Shown in pieces: positions 10,813 through 24,800 of a stretch of 64,000 bases of DNA. The position numbers and the translations under genes were made by a program. This stretch comes from Campanula takesimana. Its lineage: Eukaryota; Streptophyta; Magnoliopsida; Asterales; Campanulaceae. Position 1 is the stretch's first letter; the number at the start of each line of letters is the position of its first letter. The DNA lies in NCBI GenBank assembly GCA_026119855.1, contig JAOWBW010001909.1:1-64000 (forward strand), written 5' to 3'. The notes beneath the pieces were generated by a model, which saw nothing but the letters and a program-made list of their open reading frames with translations, had not been told where the DNA came from and made no database searches.

Positions 10813-12006
10813 CACACACACACTTTAAGTATTTTGGCTCAAAGTGAGTGAAATAAGGAACTAAGGCAAATGATATAACAAACACAACACAATCCAATCC
10901 AATCAATCTACAATGATTAAACAAGCAAATAGTGGGATAAGATAATAACTTGAAAGTAAATGACAAGAAATTAATACGCGCCATTTGGAGAGGTTCGATC
11001 GGGCAGTGATCTACGTCCTCTACCAAGATGGTTAGTATTGGATTTCTAATGAAGATCTTATAATATGAGCGAGTGTTACAAATTACAACGTTTGAGCTTA
11101 TACACTAACTCAAGATCTAATATTCTATGAAAGAACACATCCTAGACAAAACCGGTATATCTCTTAAAGAAAGATCTAAGTGATCAAACTTAAAGAGGTG
11201 CATGTGTGATTTTAGATTCAAGGCTCTTTAGATCTTTGAGATTGAGAGCACAAGAAAACTAAAGTATTTTTGCTTGAGGATCTGGGCTAAGTATGAAGGT
11301 ATGAAGATGTTCTTGAGAATTTTGGAAAATCAAAGGGCAATCTTCAAATCTTCAGCAAATGCTTGAGAGAGAAATTTTGAATATCTTAGCAACTTCAAAA
11401 CGTTTGAAGTTATGGGGTATTTATAGTAGAGTTCCAAAAACTAGCTGTTGGAAATCCCTTGTGGATAAGGTTAAAGGACAGATTTGCTGTCGCTCATTGA
11501 GTGGAGCACGTGTACTTTTATAGCCGTTAGATACATAACTCAAATATGACCGTTGTGGACAGGTGTCCTCAAATCTAGGTGCACACGTGTTATTTAACCA
11601 CCGTTGGATCATTGGCATAGTTTGATTCTCATCAAGTCTTCATGTCTTCAATAAATCACCAAATGTTGAATTTACATCAATGAGGCGCACTGAGCTAAAG
11701 GGGCGCATGAGCCAAGATGGTGCCTATCTTATGGGCGCACCTAGATGTGGGCATGGGCGCATGTGCAAGGCGTAAGAGCTAGGTGCATGGGCGCGTGGCT
11801 CAAATGAACTTTGCGATTTTTCTCGAATCTTGATAACTTGCCCTTTTCCTAAGCCTATTCCATTCAAATGGACTACCTAAAAAATGAAGTATAAATACTT
11901 CTTACATATGGGTCTAAATCCATGAAATAAAGCTTAGGTGATGGATCAATCAAATCTAATCAATCTTATACATTGAATACTGAGATATAAGTGGGCATAC
12001 CCAACA
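10813..12006 (-). repeat. 3' LTR of SIRE element B (partial)
   Basis: On the - strand it starts TGTTGGGTATGCCCACTTAT at 12006 and matches the B 5' LTR (37408-38808) and the C 5' LTR. It is cut at 10813 in a CA run where E's LTR ends. TATA box TATAAATA is the complement of 11418-11425. CpG motifs of the GGGCGCATG type lie at 11678-11806, about 260-390 bp upstream of that TATA box. Confidence 0.88.
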
Positions 12007-12512
12007 ATCTCCCCCTATTTGATTGATGCCATTACCTACTATATTAGGGACAAACATTATACTTGATAATAACATGTCCAAATAAATGAAATTGGTAAAT
12101 CATGTCTCAATTTAATGCACACATTAGTCCAAGATATAGATTTTTAATCTATTCCAAAAGGATAACACATTACAAATGGAAAGATAGAAATGACAGTTAA
12201 CACATTCAAAAATGTATGAGTTTTGGTTTGAAATGTGTTTAAACAAAGTTTAAACTCAATGCATAAAATTATGAAACAGTTCAAATATGATGCATATGAT
12301 TTTAAACTAAAACAGTTATTGTTTTACAAACAAGAAGTTTGAGTGAACAATGTTTGAAACAATAGTGATGCTTTGTTCTCATTAATACTCGAAATATAGG
12401 AGTTACAGATTACAAGTATTTAGAAGAACAAAATCAAAAGGTGCTAAAACAAGTAAGCACAAAAAAAATTACTAACATCAAAAGGTTTCTAACAAATTAC
12501 AATCAAAAGAAA
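12007..12512 (-). other. 3' UTR and polypurine tract of element B
   Basis: The complement of 12007-12020 reads AAATAGGGGGAGAT directly before the LTR start, a good polypurine tract. This identifies the 10813-12006 copy as the 3' LTR. The rest is AT-rich sequence without an ORF, following the stop of the env-like gene at 12513. Confidence 0.8.
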
Positions 12513-12816
12513 CTAAGGATTAGGAGGCGCATCGTCTTCCTTCAATCCTTCTTCGATCTCCATCACCGAGCACAGAATTTGTTTGGAAAGTTGAAGAGTA
12601 CGGTTGACATTTCCATAAGTGTCAGAGAAACCATCTCTGATATAGCGTAGATGACCAACATTGATTTCCTGATACTCATCCATAGAGCGCTGAATAGTAG
12701 CCTGCTGTTGAGAGAAATTTTCAGCAATCATTTAAAGGTTTGCTTCAACAGAGGCTTGAGCGGAAAGAATGTCAGAAGAAGTTCTTTCTGCGCGCCTATC
12801 AGAACTTGAATGCGCG
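12513..12816 (-). pseudogene. C-terminal end of SIRE env-like gene
   Basis: This is the continuation of the env-like gene whose main part is 28564-30651. The Tekay element G inserted between the two parts, with target GCATT. Across the gap the frame continues. An internal TAA near 12732-12734 breaks it, followed by MIAENFSQQQATIQRSMDEY and a stop after DDAPPNP at 12513. The segment looks helical and coiled-coil forming, like the region before the insertion. Confidence 0.72.
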
Positions 12817-12821
12817 GCATT

Positions 12822-14978
12822 TGTCACGACCCGAAATCTAGGCTCTATTTTATTAGTAATAAATAATTATTATTTATTTATTTGCTTATTTATTTATTTA
12901 AATTATTATTTAATTAATAATTTATGTGTGCATTTTATGTGTTATATTAAATTATGCCTAGCATTTTATTTGGGCCATTTGTGCTAGTGTAGAAGAGTTG
13001 AGTCTTATTTGTTAGTGGGGAGTTTATTTGAAAGGGTAGTATCAGGGGGAGGGGCCATAGTGTAACATTTCAAATAATTCATCTTCTCCCTCCTCCCTCC
13101 CTACTCTCCTCCCTCACCTCCCTCACTCTCACACTCCATCTCCCAGCTCATTTCTCTCTCTCTCTTCCATAGCAAAGGTGAGTTTTTCTTTCTCCCTTAT
13201 CTCTTCATTTTCTTCATGTTCCTCTCATTATTTCTCATTTCTTAAAACATGAATCTTGTTTAGATCGTCGATAGGATCGTAGGAAGCCAAAAATATTCGA
13301 GTTCCGGCTACTTTGAGAAAATCCGGGTAAGTTACTTTTCCCCCCATTGATGCTAAAAATGTTCATCCTATGCTTAGATGATACTATGATTTCCATTTAT
13401 TGCTTCTTTGGTTGATTTTGTGATGATTTACATTTTTGTTCATTTTGTGAAATTTTGGTATTTGAATCACCCTTGATTGAGGTTCCTTAGATGATGTTGT
13501 TGGAGTCCTTTTGGTTCAAAATGGTTTAGGTACCTTAGTTCACATCTTGGTAGCGTTGGAAATGGTGAAGATTGGGTTGGTTTTGGATTTGGGGTTGTTA
13601 ATGGTAGAAACCCAGATTTTTGGCCGGAATTTGCCTTTTCGGGCAAGGAGGCGCGCGCACCCTCCCATAGGAGGCGCGCGCACCCTTATGCCCCTCTTGA
13701 ACAAAAACCTCCTGTTGGATGGAGGCGCGCGCACCCTCCCATAGGAGGCGCGCGCACCCTCCCCTCCTCCAATCTTTATTTCCCCTTCTGATCTAGGAGG
13801 CGCGCGCACCCTCTCCCCTGTTGTGAAATTTATTTCCCTTTTTGTCCAATCTTTCGAGGGCCATATCTTGTTCATCCGGACTCCGTTTTAGGCGTATAAA
13901 TTATCGTTTTAAAGCTCTCCTTGAGCTCTTTGAGATGAGTGAGTAGTTTTTGGTTGTGTTCTTGAGTTAACTGGATCCTTTGTGATTGAACGTGATATGG
14001 GAATTGTGTTATCATGGTTGAGTTTATTGGAACACCTTACTGGTGTGTTGTTGGTTCATTCCATCTTGTTAGTGATCACTTTCTATGGTTCCCTACTTTG
14101 GAACCCTAAGTTGTTTAATTAAGCTAGTATTTATTACTTAGCATTTATCTGAAAGCCCAGCTGGTATTTGTGGTTGTGTCGGGCGATGTGAGATATTGTG
14201 ATGGCACCGGCCAAGTCCATTATGGTGTCGACCATTGTTTTGCCCTTATTTTCCTCTTCCAGATCGGCCTTGGTTGAGACGTTTGGAGCATGACTTTATG
14301 GCATGGCTCCCGCCCTTTGTGGCACATTACTTTGTTATTGGTTCCGGTACCGGGGATTTCTCTTTAGCTTTCATGCTATTATGAAGATGATGATTTGTTG
14401 ATTATTGAAGCTGCGCAGCGACCTTTATTTGGTTCTATCAGTTGGAAAACCTTGGCTATATCCTTTGTTATGTGTTTATTTCCGCTGCTATCTGACATAT
14501 GATAATTTCTATGTGTTATGTGATTTATTATGGATTATTGCATCATAGCATGTCATGTAGTTCCTTTAGTAACTTATTGAGATTTATCTCACCCCCTTTT
14601 CCTTTGTCTTTGTTTTTCCTTAACCCCCTCCCCTAGGTGGAAAGGATTAGACTCACTGATCACGAGACTGGACGTCGCGAGGGTTGAGCTTTTGGGGCAA
14701 GTGTATATTGGTGGGTTTACATTATATAAATGTGTAACTCTTTTGGGGATAGTTGTACCACACTTTGACGTCACTAAGATTTGTATATTTTATTATTTTG
14801 TAGTGTGAGCTTATGGGTCTTACACTAGTACATTGTCGTTGTTAAATTGTTTTCCCAAAACTTTGTGTTATCCTCTTTTGGTATAAAAGGAAATTTTTAT
14901 CTCCATTATTTTAGAGTTTGTTGTTTAAGTCGACGTCCAGCTCGCGATCTCGGGCCCGCGGGGTTCGGGGTCGCGACA
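12822..14978 (+). repeat. LTR1 of element G (2157 bp)
   Basis: TGTCACGACCC to GGGTCGCGACA. Contains five copies of GGAGGCGCGCGCACCCTC between 13647 and 13815, some separated by CCATA. ORFs inside it on both strands only follow these GC repeats. It includes an AT-rich start (12850-12920) and a CT-rich stretch at 13080-13200. No convincing TATA box. Confidence 0.92.
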
Positions 14979-14980
14979 GT

Positions 14981-14992
14981 TGGTATCAGAGC
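14981..14992 (+). promoter_or_regulatory. Primer-binding site, G internal 1
   Basis: TGGTATCAGAGC, two bases after the LTR1 end. It is complementary to the 3' end of plant initiator tRNA-Met, the usual primer of many LTR elements. The same site follows LTR2 at 21764-21775. Confidence 0.9.
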
Positions 14993-15098
14993 TATGGTTT
15001 GGCTCTAAGTATAAGTCTAGGTGGACTAGTATGACCTAGGTGGGTAGTTGTGTTCGGAGTGAGTAACGGTTGATGTCTTATGCAGGTAATTGTTTGAA

Positions 15099-18000
15099 AT
15101 GGCTAGAAGGAGAGCAGGCGAAGGCTCTAGTGGAGCACAGAATCAGAATGACTTAAGGGAAGAGAACCGGGCAATGTTCCAGGGAATGTTTGAGGCCGCT
15201 ATGAAGGCCATTCATGATCAAGGGCCACGAGAAGAGCATGTGGCACCACCGAGATATGGGCTAGAGCAATTTCTGAAATTGAAGCCAAAAGAGTTTGACG
15301 GTGAGCCGGATGTAAAGAAGGCTGAGATGTGGATTGAGTCTATGGAGAAAATTTATGATGTATTTGGGTGCACGGACGAGGATAGGGTCCGGTTCGCGGC
15401 TTATAATCTTGTGGGTGCCGCCGAGCATTGGTGGAAAGGAGTTAAAGCTAGTTGGGATGACATTCACACGATTTATGCATGGGAATTGTTTGTGCGGAAG
15501 TTCAAAGAGCATTTCATCCCGGTAGTGGACCAGAACCGAAAGGAGATCGAGCTACTCATCTTAGAGCAAGGTGTGTTGTCTATAGCTCAATACTCGGCTA
15601 AGTTCACAGAATTAGCCCGGTATTGTGACTATCTTGTGAGGACCGAAGAACAGAAGGCTATGAGATTCATCCGGAGTTTGAAAACTTCTATTCATACTCA
15701 GCTTATAGCCCAGAGGATTGTGACATTCCAGGATGCGGTAAACCGTGCCTACCTTATCGAGCAAGATATTGGGGAACATAAGAGGAAGACCGAGGTAGCT
15801 AACCCGAGTAAGCAAGGAGCGCAGAGCAAGTCACAACCAAGGATTGATAACCGAGGTAACTTTGGGGGACAATCTCAGTTCCGAGGGCAACCGATCCCAA
15901 GGAACCCGGGTACTACTTCCGGGAACCAAGGGAACCAAAACAAGAGATTTTGTTCGTATTGTCAAAGGGAAGGTCATTCAGAGGACCGTTGTTGGAAGAA
16001 ACAGGGCAAGTGCACCAATTGTGGTCAAATGAGGCATTATACGAGGGATTGTCCAAGGAATAGAATTCAACCGACTGGGGTAGGAGCTGGGGCTCCCCAG
16101 GGTTAAAAAAGGGACGCTACGGGAAAGCCCAAGGTCCAAGGGAAAGTGTTTGCAATGAATCAACAACAAGCCACAGATGATCCCACAGTTATTGGAGGTA
16201 TTATTTCTATATCTAGTGTGAGCGCACGAGCGTTAGTAGATCCAGGATCATCTCATTCATATATTTCTGTGCAATTTGCTTCTTTACTAAATGCTACATC
16301 CGAGTCTTTGCCTTATGTGCTAGAGGTGTCAACCCCTATAGGAGAATGTTTGGTGACCGATAGAGTCTTCCGTGCTTATGACGTGCTTATATGTGGTCAT
16401 GTCTTGCGTGCGGACTTGGTAGTCCTTCCTATTCAGGACTTTGATGTTATTTTGGGTATGGATTGGTTGAGCAAGTTTCATGCTTCTGTTGACTGTCGTA
16501 GAAAGGTCGTTAATTTTTCCATCCTGATGTGCCTAAGTTTACTTTTGAGGCTATGCCTTTTGGTAGAAATTTTCGTATCATTTCTTATGTGAAAGCGAGA
16601 AAATTATTGCACCGTGGTTGTGAGGGGTATTTGGCTAGTGTTCTTGATACTAGGAAAGAATCCCCTAGTTTAGAGAGTGTTCGGATAGTTAGAGAATTTC
16701 CCGATGTTTTCTCTTCTGAATATGATATGCCTCCCGATCGTGAGATAGAATTTTGCATAGATCTTTTGCCGGGTACGGCTCTGATTTCAAAGGCACCGTA
16801 CAGGTTGGCTCCCGCAGAATTGAAGGAACTAAAGGTTCAGTTGCAAGAGTTGCTTGATCGAGGCTTTATCCGCCCTAGTGTTTCCCCGTGGGGAGCACCG
16901 GTTTTGTTTGTGCGGAAGAAAGATGGTTCGTTGAGATTGTGTATTGACTACCGAAATTTGAATCAGGTTACGGTGAAGAACAAGTATCCTCTACCTCACA
17001 TTGATGATTTATTTGATCAGCTTCAAGGCCCAGTTGTGTTTTCTAAGCTTGATTTGAGGAGTGGGTACCATCAGTTGAAGATTCGATCGGAGGATGTTCC
17101 GAAGAGTGCCTTTCGCACTCGGTATGGTCATTATGAATTCTTGGTTATGCCGTTTGGGTTAACTAACGCGCCGGCCGTGTTTATGGATTTGATGAACCGG
17201 GTTTTCCGTCCTTACCTTGATTCGTTCGTGGTGGTCTTTATTGATGATATACTCGTCTACTCTAAATCCCGAGAGGAGCACGAGCAGCACTTGAGGACAG
17301 TTTTATCCGTTCTTGCGAGGGAGCAGTTGTTTGCGAAGTTTAGTAAATGCAAATTTTGGCTCGAGAAGGTGTCATTTCTGGGTCATGTTATTTCGAAAGA
17401 TGGGATTTTGGTGGATCCTTCTAAGATAGAAGCCATAGTGGATTGGAAGAAACCCGAGTCAGTGACCGAGATCAGAAGCTTTCTGGGGTTGGCCGGGTAT
17501 TACCGAAGATTTATTGAGGGGTTTTTGAGGATTGCTACTCCGATTACTTAGTTGACCTGGAAGAATGTCCCGTTTGAGTGGACCGAGAAATGCGACAAGA
17601 GTTTCGAGGAATTGAAGAAGAGGTTGACTACCGCACTGATCTTGACCTTGCCTAATGGGAATGATAATTTAGTAATTTATAGTGATGCTTCGAAAGAGGG
17701 TTTGGGTTGTGTTTTGATGCAGAACAGGAAGGTGATTGCCTATCCTTCGAGGAAGTTGACCCCTAGTGAACAGAATTATCCTACTCATGATATGGAGTTG
17801 GCTGCGATAGTCATTGCGTTGCACAAATGGAAGCACTACCTTTATGGGGCGAAGTTTGAAATTTTTACCGATCACAAGAGTTTGAAATACCTTTTCTCCC
17901 AGAAAGAGTTGAATAATAGGCAACGCCGATGGATGGAATTGTTGAAGGATTATGATTGTACGATTTCTTATCATCCGGGGAAGGCAAATGTGGTAGCCGA

Positions 18001-19575
18001 TGCGATTAGTAGAAAATCTTATGTGGCTTCGATGATGGTTCGGGAATGGAAAATTCTTGAGGATGTGCGAGATTGGTCTCCTCGTGAATCGAGACATGGG
18101 GTGATTTTTGCGAATATTAGGGTATCTCCGACCCTAATTCAGAGGATAAAGGAAGCTCAGAAAGAAGATCCTGAGTTTGTGAAAATAATGGGAAAATTGA
18201 AAGGGAAGAACTTCAAGGATTTTTCTGTTAGCCCGATTGGAGTTTTGACTTTCCGTGATCGTTTGTGTGTACCCGATGTTGGTGGGATAAAGAGACAAGT
18301 TTTAGATGAAGGTCACAAATCGAGATATACTATTCATCTGGGTAGTACGAAGATGTATCAAAATTTGAAACAACACTTTTGGTGGAACAACATGAAGAGG
18401 GAAATAGCTGAGTATGTTTCGAAATGTTTAACTTGTCAGCAGGTCAAAGCCGAGCATCAGAGACCCGCAGGACTACTTCAGCCGTTAGAGATTCCCGAGT
18501 GGAAATGGGAGCATGTGACTATGGATTTCGTTACGGGACTACCTCGTACCCGTCGGAAGTATGACAGTGTTTGGGTAATAGTGGATAGATTGACCAAGAG
18601 TGCCCATTTCTTGCCTATTGACATCAGATATTCGATGGAGAAGCTTGCGACCCTTTATATCGATAAGATAGTTAGATTGCATGGAGTTCCGGTTAGTATT
18701 GTGTCAGACCGAGACCCGAGGTTTACTTTTAGATTTTGGAAGGCATTTCACGAAGCTTTGGGTACAGACTTGCGATTCAGCACAGCTTTTCACCCTCAGA
18801 CCGATGGTCAATCCGAGAGGACCATTCAGATTTTGGAGGATATGTTGCGAGCTTGTTCGATAGACTTTTCCGATTCTTGGGATAGACATTTACCGTTAGT
18901 GGAGTTCTCTTACAACAACAGTTATCAGGCTAGTATCGAGATGGCACCGTATGAGGCCTTGTATGGAAGAAAGTGTAGATCGCCTATTTATTGGGATGAG
19001 GTCGGTGAAGCGAAGATCGTGGGTATTGATTTGCTTCAGGATTCAGTTGAAAAGGTTAGAGTTATCCGGGATCGATTGAAAACAGCCCAGAGTCGACATA
19101 AGAGCTATGCAGATAACCGAAGGCGAGATCTTAGTTTTCAGACCGGTGACTTTGTGTTCTTGAAAGTATCTCCGAAGGTGGGTATTCGTAGGTTTGGGAA
19201 GAAAGGCAAATTGGCTCCGAGGTTTATTGGCCCGTTTGAGATTTTGGGAAAGGTTGGGCTTCTAGCGTATCGACTTGCATTGCCGCCATCTTTAGACCGG
19301 TTGCACAACGTGTTCCACGTTTCTATGCTTCGGAAGTATGTTCATGATCCATCTCACGTGTTACCGAGGATACCGGAGGATATTGAGCCCGATATGACTT
19401 ATGAGGAACGACCGGTTCGGATTTAGATGCCAAAGTCCAAGAATTGAGAAACAAAAGCATTGCGTTGGTTCGAGTTCTTTGGAGGAATCACAATGTTGAG
19501 GAATCAATGTGGGAGCTCCGAGATGATATCGAGAGGAAATTTCCGTGGCTTTTTAATTCGGGTAAGTCTCGTTAA
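15099..19575 (+). pseudogene. Chromovirus gag-pol, G copy 1
   Basis: Starts at ATG 15099 (MARRRAGEGSSG). Gag carries the retrotransposon capsid domain and two zinc knuckles (CSYCQREGHSEDRC about 15950; CTNCGQMRHYTRDC about 16010). A TAA at 16104-16106 replaces the CAG of copy 2. Protease has DPGSSHSYIS (about 16235). One missing C near 16525 shifts the frame. RT contains FIDDILVYS (about 17237), and TAG at 17549-17551 replaces CAG. RNase H has YSDASKEGLG (about 17685). Integrase has the zinc motif CLTCQQVKAEH, then DFVTG, SDRDPRF and QSERTI (the DDE residues). One lost base near 19420 creates a stop before the chromodomain, whose remnant WRNHNVEES runs to the stop at 19573-19575. It would encode capsid and all replication enzymes but is inactive. 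Confidence 0.93.
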
Positions 19576-19609
19576 AATTTGGGTCGAATTTTCTTTAAGG
19601 GGGAGTGAA

Positions 19610-21761
19610 TGTCACGACCCGAAATCTAGGCTCTATTTTATTAGTAATAAATAATTATTATTTATTTATTTGCTTATTTATTTATTTAAATTATCATTTA
19701 ATTAATAATTTATGTGTGCATTTTATGTGTTATATTAAATTATGCCTAGCATTTTATTTGGGCCATTTGTGCTAGTGTAGAAGAGTTGAGTCTTATTTGT
19801 TAGTGGGGAGTTTATTTGAAAGGGTAGTATTAGGGGAAGGGGCCTTAGTGTAACATTTCAAATAATTCATCTTCTCCCTACTCCCTCCCTACTCTCCTCC
19901 CTCACCTCCCTCACTCTCACACTCCATCTCCCAGCTCATTTCTCTCTCTCTCTTCCATAGCAAAGGTGAGTTTTTCTTTCTCCCTTGTCTCTTCATTTTC
20001 TTCATGTTCCTCTCATTATTTCTCATTTCTTAAAACATGAATCTTGTTTAGATCGTCGATAGGATCGTAGAAAGCCAAAAATATTCGAGTTCCGGCAACT
20101 TTGAGAAAATCCGGGTAAGTTACTTTTCCCCCCATTGATGCTAAAAATGTTCATCTTATGCTTAGATGATACTATGATTTCCATTTATTGCTTCTTTGGT
20201 TGATTTTGTGATGATTTACATTTTTGTTCATTTTGTGAAATTTTGGTATTTGAATCACCCTTGATTGAGGTTCCTTAGATGATGTTGTTGGAGTCCTTTT
20301 GGTTCAAAATGGTGTAGGTACCTTAGTTCACATCTTGGTAGTGTTAGAAATGGTGAAGATTGGGTTGGTTTTGGATTTGGGGTTGTTAATGGTAGAAACC
20401 CAGATTTTTGGCCGGAATTTGCCTTTCCGGGCAAGGAGGCGCGCGCACCCTCCTATAGGAGGCGCGCGCACCCTTATGCCCCTCTTGAACAAAAACCTCC
20501 TGTTGGATGGAGGCGCGCGCACCCTCCCATAGGAGGCGCGCGCACCCTCCCCTCCTCCAATCTTTATTTCCCCTTCTGATCTAGGAGGCGCGCGCACCCT
20601 CTCCCCTGTTGTGAAATTTATTTCCCTTTTTGTCCAATCTTTCGAGGGCCATATCTTGTTCATCCGGACTCCGTTTTAGGCGTATAAATTATCGTTTTAA
20701 ACCTCTCCTTGAGCTCTTTGAGATGAGTGAGTAGTTTTGGTTGTGTTCTTGAGTTAACTGGATCCTTTGTGATTGAACGTGATATGGGAATTGTGTTATC
20801 ATGGTTGAGTTTATTGGAACACCTTACTGGTGTGTTGTTCGTTCATTCCATCTTGTTAGTGATCACTTTGTATGGTTCCCTACTTTGAAACCCTAAGTTG
20901 TTTAATTAAGCTAGTATTTATTACTTAGCATTTATCTGAAAGCCCAGCTGGTATTTGTGGTTGTGTCGGGCGATGTGAAATATTGTGATGGCACCGGCCA
21001 AGTCCATTATGGTGTCGACCATTGTTTTGCCCTTATTTTCCTCTTCCAGATCGGCCTTGGTTGAGACGTTTGGAGCATGACTTTGTGGCATGGCTCCCGC
21101 CCTTTGTGGCACATTACTTTGTTATTGGTTCCGGTACCGGGGATTTCTCTTCAGCTTTCATGCTATTATGAAGATGATGATTTGTTGATTATTGAAGCTG
21201 CGCAGCGACCTTTATTTGGTTCTATCAGTTGGAAAACCTTGGCTATATCCTTTGTTATGTGTTTATTTCCGCTGCTATCTGACATATGATAATTTCTATG
21301 TGTTATGTGATTTATTATGGATTATTGCATCATAGCATGTCATGTAGTTGCATTTAGTAACTTATTGAGATTTATCTCACCCCCTTTTCCTTTGTCTTTG
21401 TTTTTCCTTAACCCCCCAGGTGGAAAGGATTAGACTCGCTGATCACGAGACAGGACGTCGCGAGGGTTGAGCTTTTGGGGCAAGTGTATATTGGTGGGTT
21501 TACATTATATAAATGTGTAACTCTTTTGGGGATAGTTGTACCACACTTTGACGTCACTAAGATTTGTATATTTTATTATTTTGTAGTGTGAGCTTATGGG
21601 TCTTACACTAGTACATTGTCGTTGTTAAATTGTTTTCCCAAAACTCTGTGTTATCCTCTTTTCGTATAGAAGGAAATTTTTATCTCCATTATTTTAGAGT
21701 TTGTTGTTTAAGTCGACGTCCAGCTCGCGATCTCGGGCCCGCGGGGTTCGGGGTCACGACA
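19610..21761 (+). repeat. LTR2 of element G (shared middle LTR, 2152 bp)
   Basis: It is preceded by polypurine tract 19597-19609 and followed by a primer site at 21764-21775. It therefore serves as 3' LTR of the first unit and 5' LTR of the second. The last 11 bases read GGGTCACGACA, one change from LTR1. Five CpG-rich units lie at 20434-20603. Confidence 0.92.
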
Positions 21762-21881
21762 GTTGGTATCAGAGCTATGGTTTGGCTCTAAGTATAAGTC
21801 TAGGTGGACTAGTATGACCTAGGTGGGTAGTTGTGTTCGGAGTGAGTAACAGTTGATGTCTTATGCAGGTAATTGTTTGAA

Positions 21882-24800
21882 ATGGCTAGAAGGAGAGCAG
21901 GCGAAGGCTCTAGTGGAGCACAGAATCAGAATGACTTAAGGGAAGAGAACCGGGCAATGTTCCGGGAATATTTGAGGCCGCTATGAAGGCCATTCATGAT
22001 CAAGGGCCACGAGAAGAGCATGTGGCACCACCGAGATATGGGATAGAGCAATTTTTGAAATTGAAGCCAAAAGAGTTTGACGGTGAGCCGGATGTAAAGA
22101 AGGCTGAGATGTGGATTGAGTCTATGGAGAAAATTTATGATGTGTTTAGGTGCACGGACGAGGATAGGGTCCGGTTCGCGGCTTATAAGCTTGTGGGTGC
22201 CGCCGAGCATTGGTGGAAAGGAGTTAAAGCTAGTTGGGATGACACTCACACGGTTTATGCATGGGAATTGTTTGTGCGGAAGTTCAAAGAGCATTTCATC
22301 CCGGTAGTGGACCAGAACCGAAAGGAGATCGAGCTACTCAACTTAGAGCAAGGTGTGTTGTCTATAACTCAATACTCGGCTAAGTTCACAGAATTAGCCC
22401 GGTATTGTGACTATCTTGTGAGGACCGAAGAACAGAAGGCTATGAGATTCATCCGGGGTTTGAAAACTTCTATTCTTACTTAGCTTATAGCCCAGAGGAT
22501 TGTGACATTCCATGATGCGGTAGACCGTGCCTACCTTATCGAGCAAGATATTGGGGAACATAAGAGGAAGACCGAGGTAGCTAACCCGAGTAAGCAAGGA
22601 GCGCAGAGCAAGTCACAACCAAGGATTGATAACCGAGGTAACTTTGGGGGACAATCTCAGTTCTGAGGGCAACCGATCCCAAGGAACCCCGGTACTACTT
22701 CCGGGAACCAAGGGAACCAAAACAGGAGACTTTGTTCGTATTGTCAAAAGGAAGGTCATTCAGAGGACCGTTGTTGGAAGAAACAGGGCAAGTGCACCAA
22801 TTGTGGTCAAATGGGGCATTATGCGAGGGATTGTCCAAGGAATAGAATTCAACCGACTGGGGTAGGAGCTGGGGCTCCTCAGGGTCAGAAAAGGGACGCT
22901 ACGAGAAAGCCCAAGGTCCAAGGGAAAGTGTTTGCAATGAATCAACAACAAGCCACAGACGATCCCACAGTTATTGGAGGTATTATTTCTATATCTAGTG
23001 TGAGCGCACGAGCGTTAGTAGATCCAGGATCATCTCATTCATACATTTCTGTGCAATTTGCTTCTTTACTAAATGCTGCATCCGAGTCTTTGCCTTATGT
23101 GCTAGAGGTGTCGACCCCTATAGGAGAATGTTTGGTGACCGATAGAGTCTTCCGTGCTTGTGACGTGCTTATATGTGGTCATGTCTTGCGTGCGGACTTG
23201 GTAGTCCTTCCTATTCAGGACTTTGATGTTATTTTGGGTATGGATTGGTTGAGCAAGTTTCATGCTTTTGTTGACTGTCGTAGAAAGGTCGTTAATTTTT
23301 CCATCCCTGATGTGCCTAAGTTTACTTTTGAGGCTATGCCTTTTGGTAGAAATTTTCGTATCATTTCTTATGTGAAAGCGAGAAAATTATTGCACCGTGG
23401 TTGTGAGGGGTATTTGGCTAGTGTTCTTGATACTAGGAAAGAATACCCTAGTTTAGAGAGTGTTCGGGTAGTTAGAGAATTTCCCGATGTTTTCTCTTCT
23501 GAATATGATATGCCTCCTGATCGTGAGATAGAATTTTGCATAGATCTTTTGCCGGGCACGGCTCCGATTTCAAAGGCACCGTACAGGTTGGCTCCCGCAG
23601 AATTGAAGGAACTAAAGGTTCAGTTGCAAGAGTTGCTTGATCGAGGGTTTATCCGCCCTAGTGTTTCCCCATGGGGAGCACCGGTTTTGTTTGTGCGGAA
23701 GAAAGATGGTTCGTTGAGATTGTGTATTGACTACCAAAAGTTGAATCAGGTTACGGTGAAGAACAAGTATCCTCTACCTCACATTGATGATTTATTTGAT
23801 CAGCTTCAAGGCTCAGTTGTGTTTTCTAAGCTTGATTTGAGGAGTGGGTACCATCAGTTGAAGATTCGATCGGAGGATGTTCCGAAGACTGCCTTTCGTA
23901 CTCGGTCATTATGAATTCTTGGTTATGCCGTTTGGGTTGACTAACGCGCCGGCCGTGTTTATGGATTTGATGAACCGGGTTTTCCATCCTTACCTTGATT
24001 CGTTCGTGGTGGTCTTTATTGATGATATACTCGTCTACTCTAAATCCCGAGAGGAGCACGAGCAGCACTTGAGGACAGTTTTATCCGTTCTTGCGAGGGA
24101 GCAGTTGTTTGCGAAGTTTAGTAAATGCGAATTTTAGCTCGAGAAGGTGTCATTTCTGGGTCATGTTATTTCAAAAGATGGGATTTCGGTGGATCCTTCT
24201 AAGATAGAAGCCATAGTGGATTGGAAGAAACCCGAGTCAGTGACCGAGATCAGAAGCTTTCTGGGGTTGGTCGGGTATTACCGAAGATTTATTGAGGGGT
24301 TTTCGAGGATTGCTACTCCGATGACTCAGTTGACCCGGAAGAATGTCCCGTTTGAGTGGACCGAGAAATGCGACAAGAGTTTCGAGGAATTGAAGAAGAG
24401 GTTGACTACCGCACCGATCTTGACCTTGCCTAATGGGAATGATAATTTAGTAATTTATAGTGATGCTTTGAAAGAGGGTTTGGGTTGTGTTTTAATGCAG
24501 AACAGGAAGGTGATTGCCTATGCTTCGAGGAAGTTGACCCCTAGTGAACAGAATTATCCTACTCGTGATATGGAGTTGGCTGCGATAGTCTTCGCGTTGC
24601 ACAAATGGAAGCACTACCTTTATGGAGCGAAGTTTGAAATTTTTACCGATCACAAGAGTTTGAAATACCTTTTCTCCCAGAAAGAGTTGAATAATAGGCA
24701 ACGCCGATGGATGGAATTGTTGAAGGATTATGATTGTACGATTTCTTATCATCCGGGGAACGCGAATGTGGTAGCCGATGCGATTAGTAGAAAATCTTAT

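Noticed and set aside
13511..13875. ORFs on both strands in G LTRs (also 20299-20663, 27068-27444)
   Set aside because: They lie in LTR U3 and follow the GGCGCGCGC repeats. They occur identically in each LTR and match no protein family I know.
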